Shown here: positions 30,901-36,631 of the stretch, piece after piece
Position numbering within the stretch: the first letter of the stretch is position 1
How the letters are laid out: every line of letters starts with the position of its first letter
Source: JAPLGE01 sp964355545
GTDB taxonomy: Bacteria > Bipolaricaulota > Bipolaricaulia > UBA7950 > UBA9294
Assembly (NCBI GenBank): GCA_964355545.1
Contig: CAYHEK010000006.1
Location: forward strand, 1-38,185
DNA length: 38,185 nt
Direction of reading: 5' to 3'
Made by a program: the position numbers and the translations under genes
The notes under the pieces: model-generated
Seen by the model: the letters and a program-made list of their open reading frames with translations, nothing else
What the model was told of the DNA's origin: nothing
The model's database searches: none

Positions 30901-32899
30901 GGAAGGCCTTCCCCACCCCCACCCCGTCCGGGTCGACCTGTGTCAGGTAGTAGTAGGCGAAGATCGGATCCTGGGTGGGCACGCTCAAGGGGTCTCCGTT
31001 TGCCGGTGAGAGAATGTTGCGCGGGGCGGCCATCAACTCCCGCGCCTCGGTGATCGCCTCCTCGGAGAGGGGAAGGTGAACGGCCATCTGATCCCCGTCG
31101 AAATCGGCGTTGTACGGCGGGCAGACGAAGGGGTGGATGTGAATCGCCTCCCCGTCCACCAGGATCGGCTCGAACGACTGCATCGACAGGCGGTGGAGGG
31201 TGGGGGCGCGGTTGAGGAGGACGGGGTGACGTTTAACGAGCTTCTCCAGGATGTCCCACACCTCGGGGAGCTCCCCGCGCAACGCCTTGTTCTTGATCTC
31301 GTCGAAGTCGGAGAAGGTGGTGGACTCAAGATAATGGAGGATGAACGGCTTGAAGAGCTCGAGGGCCATCTTCTTGGGGAGACCGCACTGGCTGAGCTTG
31401 AGCCTGGGGTCAACGACGATCACCGCGCGGCCGGAGTAGTCGACGCGGCGGCCGAGGAGGTTGCGGCGGAGCCGGCCGTGCTTCCCGTGGATTCTCTCCG
31501 ACAGAGACTTCAAGGGGCGGTTGTCACGGCCGCGGATCGGGCTCTCCTTCTTCTCGTTGTGGATCAGGGCGTCGACCGCCTCCTGTAGCATCCGGCGCTC
31601 GTTGCGCAGGATCACCTCCGGGGCCCCCATGTCCATCAGCTTCTTCAGACGGTTGTTGCGGTTGATGATCCGGCGGTAGAGGTCGTTCAGGTCTGTCGTG
31701 GCGAACTTCCCTCCCTCGAGCTGGATCATGGGCCGCAGGGCCGGCGGGAGGATCGGGATCACGCTCAGGACCATGTCCTGCGGGTTGTTCCCCGAGGCGC
31801 GCAGCTGGTCGACGACCTCCAGTCGCCGCACGAGCCGGCGCTGGTTCCCGACCGCCGTCGCCTGCCGCAGCTCCTCGGTCAGGGTTTGGTGGAGCTCGTC
31901 AATGTGAAGGGCCTCGAGGAGCCCCTTGATCCCCGCCGCGCCGGTAAGGGTCACAAAGCCGCCCGGGTAGATCCGCTCGTAGGCGCTCTTCTCTAGGTAA
32001 GTCAGGCGGTCGCCAGGCGTAAGCGGCACGGAGGGATCCTTCACGCGCGTGACGAGGAAGATGAGACTGTCGATGACCTCGCGATCGAGGGCCTCCCCGC
32101 TCGTCGCAGGGCCGTAGCGATCGACGAGCATCTCGAAGGCCGTCTTCGAGCAGACGTCCGTGACCGGCCGCTCGCAGATCACCGTCTCCGCCTCGACCTC
32201 ATCTCCGTCCTCGACGAGGAGGTCCACGTCGCCCACGATCGGGTACTCCTGCGACCCGATCACGACCGCGCGGACCCTCTCGCCGTTCGTCAGGCGGCGC
32301 TCCTCGACCGTGACCCTCCCCGCCTCGTCGGCAAGGACGCGCGGGGCGTCGGAGACGAAGAATGCCGGCTCGACGGAGAAGGGAAAGGCGTCGGCGAGGA
32401 TCCCGTATTCGGAGGCGTAGAGGGTCTCTCCGGGTCGGACCTCTTTACAGTCCGACGAGGTCACAATGTAGAGGATCTGCCCGATCGGCTCCGTCTCGTA
32501 ATAGGCGATCTGCTGCAGCTCCTTCTTCTTCATCCCCAAGAGGCGGGAGAGGAGGCTCGAGACGCCCTTCAAGTACCAGAAGTGGACCACGGGGCTCGCG
32601 AGGGAGATGTGCCCCATGTTGATCCGGCGCACGGAGGAGTCTGTCACCAGGACGTTGCACTTCTCGCAGGTGATTCCCTCGTACTTCTTGCCCTTGTACT
32701 TCCCGCAGGCGCACTCGTAGTCATTCTCGGGTCCGAAGATCTCCTCCGCGTAGAGGCCCCCTCGCTCCGCCCGGTGGGTGCGATAGTTGATCGTCTCGGA
32801 CTCCGTGACCTCGCCGTGGGACCAGCCGACGATCACGGCTGGAGAAGCCAACTGTAGCTTCACTCGTCGGATGTCATCGCCAGAAATCAATCGGCTCAC
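27902..32899 (-). CDS. rpoC: RNA polymerase beta' subunit
   Basis: Beta' carries the catalytic metal of RNA polymerase. Numbering from GTG 32899 gives 1665 residues; TTG 32890 with GAGGGG 8 nt upstream is an equally plausible start. Visible parts: zinc site 1 (Cys63, Cys65, Cys78, Cys81); the active-site loop NADFDGD (Asp599, 601, 603); the bridge-helix/F-loop region REGLDMMEYFISTHGGRKG; zinc site 2 (Cys925, Cys1057, Cys1064, Cys1067); and the trigger-loop region SVGEPGTQLTMRTFHTGG. There is no E. coli-type insertion in the trigger loop. Two expansions stand out: about 145-305 between conserved regions A and B, and about 1140-1428 before HTLLETAGVKRTREYLL, both rich in short beta strands as in sandwich-barrel hybrid motifs. 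The gene directly upstream is not rpoB. Confidence 0.97.
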   Translation of the reverse strand: MSRLISGDDIRRVKLQLASPAVIVGWSHGEVTESETINYRTHRAERGGLYAEEIFGPENDYECACGKYKGKKYEGITCEKCNVLVTDSSVRRINMGHISLASPVVHFWYLKGVSSLLSRLLGMKKKELQQIAYYETEPIGQILYIVTSSDCKEVRPGETLYASEYGILADAFPFSVEPAFFVSDAPRVLADEAGRVTVEERRLTNGERVRAVVIGSQEYPIVGDVDLLVEDGDEVEAETVICERPVTDVCSKTAFEMLVDRYGPATSGEALDREVIDSLIFLVTRVKDPSVPLTPGDRLTYLEKSAYERIYPGGFVTLTGAAGIKGLLEALHIDELHQTLTEELRQATAVGNQRRLVRRLEVVDQLRASGNNPQDMVLSVIPILPPALRPMIQLEGGKFATTDLNDLYRRIINRNNRLKKLMDMGAPEVILRNERRMLQEAVDALIHNEKKESPIRGRDNRPLKSLSERIHGKHGRLRRNLLGRRVDYSGRAVIVVDPRLKLSQCGLPKKMALELFKPFILHYLESTTFSDFDEIKNKALRGELPEVWDILEKLVKRHPVLLNRAPTLHRLSMQSFEPILVDGEAIHIHPFVCPPYNADFDGDQMAVHLPLSEEAITEARELMAAPRNILSPANGDPLSVPTQDPIFAYYYLTQVDPDGVGVGKAFRDIVEARRAQEEGFLDLHSPVKIRVDGAVVETTLGRAEFNLVLPRETRDYHRVMDRRATKALIMDCYHRFGWEKTAEVLDNLKDLGFKYATQAGLTISIKDCLIPPEKEEIIRRSTAAVMRIDKMHQLGLATEEERFQAVVRIWRRTVDEVEEATMENLRRHKFNPVYGIVISGARGGPDQVKQLCGMRGPMAGPSGEIIEMPVISNFREGLDMMEYFISTHGGRKGAADTALKTADSGYLTRRLVDATSDTVVREEDCGTTQGVEIDPLRYSKTEVMEPIGDRIYGRVASQPIVDPSTGEVLGEQNQWITHEMAVHIEKLEVDLPIGGKEEEDRLIGTKSVDDVRHPTGGQVLLQADELVTPRLIKTLRAAGITRLKVRPQIVIRSPMVCETKKGICQRCYGYDMSSHRPVELGTAVGVIAAQSVGEPGTQLTMRTFHTGGVAGEDITQGLPRAEELFEARKTVKSAQAGISPLDGHVTAVTSTAAGGDRVEITGERRTVRLPSLLVHAEVGEEVDAEDLVDSKSPCAGEVYILVSKEKREMVVLDAAAGDRSYLLPRGAVPRVKEGEKVAAGDALTDRFNIEPILADRPGTVQSPEGKDRIFQLIGRAGTAAEHEIPYGARMMVEPGAKVRQGDQLTSRSKPIFVAAEAEGTVLLLPDRVVVYNPRGQGVRFPLTSDLSPLVGSGEKTSEGERLVKLEIPQGLVMVEKVTEKGGTTTLSLRPKSVVKIDQAATVRAGDKVKEGDLLTKGVVAPHTLLETAGVKRTREYLLTEIHKVYKAQGVDINDKHLEVIIRQILNNVRILDRGDSRFLLSDLVALEEFRGEVQTLLEANAEAEQVRKEAIGQTIAEDVVVGGQLIAASGDTVTEEILKAAARVGAPLVRIRQGEGTVEIPLGEKRLPVGERELLRISKAALQTKGWLSAASFQRTTKVLAEAALRGEMDELEGLKPSIIVGKRIPAGTGFPSRMAKGTKAAEPASESELTDPLVSPIIATNLEN

Positions 32900-32948
32900 C
32901 CCTCATCGGATCATCGCGACTCGTCCTGTCGCAAAGGCTACAGAAATC

Positions 32949-32969
32949 GTCCCCCCGGGAGGGGGCGAC
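32949..32969 (-). terminator. GC-rich hairpin between the zinc-ribbon gene and rpoC
   Basis: The minus strand reads GTC-G-CCCCC, loop, GGGGG-GAC, then GATTTCTGT. The trailing T content is weak. It could be a leaky terminator or an mRNA-processing hairpin separating the small upstream gene from rpoC. The rest of the 92-nt interval shows no convincing promoter. Confidence 0.35.
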
Positions 32970-32991
32970 ACAACGCAGCAAAGAGGACCGG

Positions 32992-33219
32992 TCAGTTGGC
33001 CTGCTCCTCGGCCTGAGCCGCGGTCGTCTTCTCCTTGTTACTTCGGTAGTCCGTGGTGTAATACCCGTTTCCCTTGTAGATCACGCCGATACGAGAGAGG
33101 AGCCGCCTCGCCTTGCGGCTTTCGCATCGGGGACAGGCGGCCGGGGAGTCGTTTCCATTCCGTTCCAAGACCTTGAATACGGTCGCGCACTCTTCACATT
33201 CGTAGCGATAAAAAGGCAC
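32992..33219 (-). CDS. FmdB-family small zinc-ribbon protein
   Basis: This 75-residue protein starts MPFYRYECEECATVFKVLE, with a C4 zinc ribbon (Cys8, Cys11, Cys29, Cys32; CEEC and CPRC), the hallmark of the FmdB/CxxC-CxxC family. The C-terminal 35 residues are polar and look disordered. FmdB was named as a putative regulator of formamidase genes; the biochemical function of most members is unknown. GTG 33219 has AAAGGGG 5 nt upstream. It is the first gene after the promoter at 33336-33363 and may be co-transcribed with rpoC and the ribosomal run 92 nt later. Confidence 0.88.
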   Translation of the reverse strand: MPFYRYECEECATVFKVLERNGNDSPAACPRCESRKARRLLSRIGVIYKGNGYYTTDYRSNKEKTTAAQAEEQAN

Positions 33220-33335
33220 ACGGACCCCTTTCTCCCTTGATCGGGGACTCTCCCACTTGCTCGTCTTGTTCCTCGCGAGGCCGGAGCGCCTTCTCGTCTT
33301 TAGGCAACTCTCATACCTCGTGAAAGTGTGTCAAG

Positions 33336-33363
33336 AGTATACCAACCAGGGAGCGCGTTTCAA
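33336..33363 (-). promoter_or_regulatory. Sigma-70 promoter upstream of the zinc-ribbon gene and the rpoC-ribosomal run
   Basis: TTGAAA (33363-33358), a 16-nt spacer and TATACT (33341-33336), with TTGG directly before the -10, overlap the stop codon of the preceding PP-loop gene. A consensus-like TTGACA follows at 33334-33329, but no good -10 lies 16-18 nt after it. The leader to GTG 33219 is about 110 nt and contains the palindrome CCTCGCGAGG (33271-33280). It is the best candidate I see to drive the 35-gene series that follows. Confidence 0.65.
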
Positions 33364-34415
33364 GGACGCGGGATCGAGCGGGAGGGAACCGGACAGGGAA
33401 CGAGACAATGCTCCGCGATCTCCTCGACCGAGGCGAAGGGAAGGGCGTTCGACTGGAGGGTCTCGTCGTCGTACTCGAACCGGTAGCTGATGGGGACGCT
33501 CGCAAGGCGAGCCGCCTCGCTGTGGGTGACGGTGATGCGACCGGCTAGCTCGATGATCTCCCGAACTTCGTGCGACGACTTCCTCTCCCAGTCGGTCCGC
33601 ACGAGGGTCATCGGCCCCCGGTGGATGGGAAGGTAAACCCGCAGGTCCTCCGGAAGGAAGAAGTTCTGCAGGGCGCGTTTCTCCTCCTCGTCCACTGCCA
33701 AGACGATGTTCACGTCGGGGAGCCTCTTGTAGTAGAAGCGAAAGTCGAGGAGCTTGAGGGCGTTCATCGTGAACCCCTCTTCCTCAAAGAGGATCTCCAA
33801 CCTCCTCCCAAACCCGGGGAAGGTCAGTTTGCACCGCAGATCCCCGCACATCGGATCCGCCGCGGAGAGGCCGAGCCTGCGGGCGACGCCGGGGAGCCGG
33901 TCCGCGTCCTCCACGGCCAGATCGCCCAGGTAATCACGGTCGACCCACCCCTCCTTCTCGGGTCGCGTCGGCGCGAGGAGCCGCGCGGAGAGGGGACGCA
34001 AGATGAGGTCTCCGATCTCCAGACTCTCGGCGATTCGCTCCATCTCCTCCGCGGAGAGCCCCCGTTGCCCCACGAGCTCCCCGGTGACGATGAAATCCGC
34101 CTCGATTCGCTTCATGTAGCGGAGGGCGCGCGCGAGGATCAGCCGGCGGCAGGCGCCGCAACTGCGCTCGAGGGAGAAACAGCCCCCCGGCAAGATGTTC
34201 GCCAGACGGCGGTAGTCCTTCTTCAAAGACTGCGTGCGGAAGCTCGCGCCCGCCCATTCGGCCTTGGCGATCTCGCGAATCTCATCGTGCTCCTCAAAGA
34301 ACGGAGAACGAAAATGGAGGAGGAAGACCTCATCCACGCCGGGTGAGCGTGCGACCAGCCGACTCGCCACGCGGCTGGCCAGGCTTCCGGAGAACAAGGA
34401 GAGTGCCCTTACCAC
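33360..34415 (-). CDS. PP-loop ATPase-like protein related to tRNA thiolation enzymes, with a degenerate PP-loop
   Basis: The 351-residue protein matches, by pattern, the ThiI/MnmA-like PP-loop family of predicted tRNA-modifying enzymes: RSCGACRRLILARALRYMK (Cys86, Cys89), ADFIVTGELVGQRG, LILRPLSARLLAPTRPE and EGWVDR. The N-terminal PP-loop reads SLFSGSLAS (7-14) where SGGxDS is expected, so ATP binding may be altered. DPMCGDLRCKLT (Cys190, Cys195) lies where relatives have a GGCLLT cysteine. The C-terminal third (about 215-340) is less familiar and could bind RNA or a partner. GTG 34415 follows hpf by 25 nt, so co-transcription is likely. A role in sulfur transfer to tRNA is inference; a non-catalytic paralogue is possible. 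Confidence 0.75.
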   Translation of the reverse strand: MVRALSLFSGSLASRVASRLVARSPGVDEVFLLHFRSPFFEEHDEIREIAKAEWAGASFRTQSLKKDYRRLANILPGGCFSLERSCGACRRLILARALRYMKRIEADFIVTGELVGQRGLSAEEMERIAESLEIGDLILRPLSARLLAPTRPEKEGWVDRDYLGDLAVEDADRLPGVARRLGLSAADPMCGDLRCKLTFPGFGRRLEILFEEEGFTMNALKLLDFRFYYKRLPDVNIVLAVDEEEKRALQNFFLPEDLRVYLPIHRGPMTLVRTDWERKSSHEVREIIELAGRITVTHSEAARLASVPISYRFEYDDETLQSNALPFASVEEIAEHCLVPCPVPSRSIPRP

Positions 34416-34440
34416 GAGTTGTCTCCGATCCCAGTTCCCC

Positions 34441-34962
34441 CTACCGCCTTGGCTCGATCAGGCCGTAGTTCCCATCGCGACGATGGTAGATGATGCTCAC
34501 CTGGTCGGTTTCGGCATTGATGAAGACCAAGAACCCCTTCTCGATCGCCTCGAGCTGAAGCGCCGCCTCCTCGGGGCTCATCGGCTTGCGAAAGTAGGTG
34601 TCCGTGCGCAGGATCTCCTTGTGATTGCCCCTTCCCGTCGTCGATGATTCGAGCGCGTGTCCTTCGCCTCCGCGGGTCTCCTTGAGAAGGTCCTTGTACT
34701 TGACGAGCTGGCGCTTCAGTCGGTCGATCGCCTTGTCGACCGAGGCGTACATGTCCGAGGAGTCCTCGTGCGCGTGGATGACCTTGCGGTTGGTGAGGTG
34801 CGCGTGGAAATCCGCGATCTCGCGTTCCTTCTCCACGGAGAGGACGGCATCGACGCTGATGATACGATCGTAGTAGCGCTCCAACGCCTCGGTCTTGTTC
34901 ACGACGTAGGCGCGGAGGGCCTCGCTCGCCGCGCCGTGCCGCTCGACGATCTTCACCTTCAT
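34441..34962 (-). CDS. hpf: Ribosome hibernation promoting factor, long form
   Basis: It inactivates ribosomes by forming 100S dimers in stationary phase or stress. From ATG 34962 (AAAGGAGGGGG upstream) it has 173 residues. The N-terminal RaiA/S30AE domain is MKVKIVERHGAASEALRAYV with EREIADFHAHL and DMYASVDKAIDRLKRQLVKY. The linker is followed by the dimerisation domain of the long form, with RTDTYFRKPMSPEEAALQLE and FLVFINAETDQVSIIYHRRD and the end GNYGLIEPR. It lies upstream of the PP-loop gene and downstream of the HerA-like gene. Confidence 0.95.
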   Translation of the reverse strand: MKVKIVERHGAASEALRAYVVNKTEALERYYDRIISVDAVLSVEKEREIADFHAHLTNRKVIHAHEDSSDMYASVDKAIDRLKRQLVKYKDLLKETRGGEGHALESSTTGRGNHKEILRTDTYFRKPMSPEEAALQLEAIEKGFLVFINAETDQVSIIYHRRDGNYGLIEPRR

Positions 34963-34984
34963 GCCCCCTCCTTTCCCCAAGGAG

Positions 34985-35013
34985 ATCGTAGCAGAAAGGA
35001 GGGAATCGGTCAA
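34985..35013 (-). promoter_or_regulatory. Sigma-70 promoter for hpf
   Basis: TTGACC (35013-35008), a 17-nt spacer and TACGAT (34990-34985) give a leader of about 17 nt to ATG 34962. Confidence 0.75.
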
Positions 35014-35020
35014 CAGACCG

Positions 35021-35033
35021 CAGCGACTCGCTG
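35021..35033. promoter_or_regulatory. Dyad symmetry upstream of the hpf -35, possible operator
   Basis: CAGCGA-C-TCGCTG is a perfect 6+6 inverted repeat with a single central base, 7 bp upstream of the hpf -35 element. The centre is too tight for a full RNA hairpin, which favours a protein site. A herA 3' hairpin with 5-bp stem is the alternative. Confidence 0.3.
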
Positions 35034-35063
35034 ATCTAGTGATTGCGCTCGATACAATGTCAC

Positions 35064-36533
35064 CTAATTCACTAATGTAGCAAGTCGGGTGCGGAGAGAC
35101 TCCGCGACGAGGCGGAGTTCCTGCGGGCTAAGATCGGGGCGATAGATCTCGAACTCCCGTGCGACGAACGCCTTCAGGTTGCTGCGGTAGTGCACCCCCC
35201 CGGATCGCCGCTCCCGCACGATCAACCCCATGTCGAGGAGATCCCGCGGCGGATCCTCTTCGATCACACCCCGCGCGCAGTCGGTCCAGGCTGCGATCTG
35301 CCCGACCGAGTAAGCCCTGGGGCCGTGGCCAACGAGAAAGGCGAGGATGCGCCGGTCAACGAGCCCCTTGCTCGCGACGCGGGCGACGAGCCGATCGATG
35401 TGGCGTCGCACCGCCTCCGGAAGGGCAGGCGCGGAGGCTCCTCCCTCCACGACCTCGCGGGGGGTCGGCGCTCGCCCTGCGCTTGGCTCCGTGGATGGGA
35501 GGGTGGGTCGCACGACCGCTTGTGCGTCCGGGGCACTAGACGGGATCGAGGCCGCCACGGAGACGGCTTCGAGGGCTTCGGCCACCTCCTCCTCCAATTC
35601 CCTGATCCTGGTTTCCTTCTCCGCGAGGAGGGCCTCGGCCCGCTCCAGCTGCTCCTCGAATCCCGCAACGTTGGATCCGGTGAGACTATTGTCCTTTGTT
35701 CGCTCGATCGCCTCGAGGATCGACTGGCTGACCTCTTGCAGTTGGGGAGTGACCACGACCTCAAGCGACGGGGTGAAGCCGGCGTGGAAGGTCTCGCGCT
35801 CTCGAACGTAGATGGGAAGGATCGTCTCCCCGTTAATGTACATGCAGTCACCCGTCTCGAGGGCCCCGATCATCTCCTTCACCTGGATCTTCCTCCAAGG
35901 AAGGAGCTCACTGTACACACGCATGTCTGCCTCGTGGACCACCCGGTGCAGGAAGAGAATCCCCGCCTGGCTTAAGACGTCCTTCTCCACCTTGGCGCTG
36001 CGCTGGGAGATGATGATCGCACCCAGCCCGCGCTTGCGACCGCGCAGGGCGATGCGAGCGACGAGCTCCTTGAGCTCCGTGCGCACCCCCTGGGGAATGA
36101 ACTCGTGTGCCTCCTCGATCCCGATGATGTAGGGCCGGCGGAGTTTCCCCGCAAGATCCCACAGGGCGGAGAGGTACTCCATGAGGAAGGCAGTGCGTTC
36201 GGCGGCGAGAAAGTCGGAGAGGTCGAGGACCACCGGAACGTTCTTCTCCATACTGACGCGAGCAATCTCCGCTGCGCAGCCCACATCGACCTCTATCTCG
36301 ACGCCCTCCCCGGACCCGACCACCAGGATCTCGTACTTCTCCTTGAGGCCGAAGTACTCGCCGTCGATGTCGACGATGGAGAGGGGATAGTGGTGCTTGA
36401 GAAGCTCCTCGAACAGGACCCCAGCGGTGTTCGATTTCCCCGAGCCGCGGATCCCGAGGATGGCGACGCACTGCCCGACGATCTGTTCCAGGTCGAGCGC
36501 CAGGTCCTTGCTAACGTTGAGTGGCATTCCCAT
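35064..36533 (-). CDS. HerA/FtsK-type (DUF87) ATPase with coiled coil and C-terminal winged-helix-like domain
   Basis: HerA-like proteins are hexameric ATPases that pump DNA, best known from archaeal end resection with NurA. The 489-residue protein has Walker A GIRGSGKS (27-34), LSIVDIDGEYFG, Walker B YIIGIEEAHEF (135-145), the RGRKRGLGAIIISQRSAKV region with the likely sensor and arginine finger (164-182), and a strand-rich segment YINGETILPIYV. Residues about 290-325 are a coiled coil rich in E/L/A; 330-385 is a Pro/Ser/Ala-rich linker; 386-489 looks like a winged helix (RRILAFLVGHGPRAYSVGQI, then GGVHYRSNLKAF). No NurA, Mre11, Rad50 or Sir2 gene is nearby. The start could be ATG 36533 or 36527; neither has a strong ribosome binding site. 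A DNA-repair, segregation or regulatory ATPase are all possible. Confidence 0.82.
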   Translation of the reverse strand: MGMPLNVSKDLALDLEQIVGQCVAILGIRGSGKSNTAGVLFEELLKHHYPLSIVDIDGEYFGLKEKYEILVVGSGEGVEIEVDVGCAAEIARVSMEKNVPVVLDLSDFLAAERTAFLMEYLSALWDLAGKLRRPYIIGIEEAHEFIPQGVRTELKELVARIALRGRKRGLGAIIISQRSAKVEKDVLSQAGILFLHRVVHEADMRVYSELLPWRKIQVKEMIGALETGDCMYINGETILPIYVRERETFHAGFTPSLEVVVTPQLQEVSQSILEAIERTKDNSLTGSNVAGFEEQLERAEALLAEKETRIRELEEEVAEALEAVSVAASIPSSAPDAQAVVRPTLPSTEPSAGRAPTPREVVEGGASAPALPEAVRRHIDRLVARVASKGLVDRRILAFLVGHGPRAYSVGQIAAWTDCARGVIEEDPPRDLLDMGLIVRERRSGGVHYRSNLKAFVAREFEIYRPDLSPQELRLVAESLRTRLATLVN

Positions 36534-36540
36534 GGTCGTA

Positions 36541-36603
36541 CGGTGGGAGCGTCTCCTACTCCACCGGTCACAGGGAGCCTACTCAAAAGAAGGTGCGGGC
36601 TCC
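36541..36603. promoter_or_regulatory. Two inverted repeats between the CCA-transferase gene and the HerA-like gene
   Basis: CGGTGGGAG/CTCCACCG (36541-36549 and 36559-36566, one bulged G) and GGAGCC/GGCTCC (36574-36579 and 36598-36603) fill most of the 98-nt interval. Neither is followed by a T-run on the minus strand. They may end or slow transcription or structure the HerA-like mRNA leader. A weak TTGAGT (36586-36581) is the only -35-like element, and no good -10 follows. Confidence 0.35.
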
Positions 36604-36631
36604 TAGGTCGCCTGTCCGTCCGCGCGATCCC

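Noticed and set aside
29000..31009. Long plus-strand open frame (669 codons) opposite rpoC
   Set aside because: It is antisense to the conserved beta' active-site region, with no recognisable domain and no promoter or ribosome binding site.
33329..33334. TTGACA as the -35 of a second promoter for the zinc-ribbon gene
   Set aside because: No acceptable -10 lies 16-18 nt downstream; the closest, TATGAG, is only about 13 nt away. The TTGAAA-16-TATACT pair just upstream is better.
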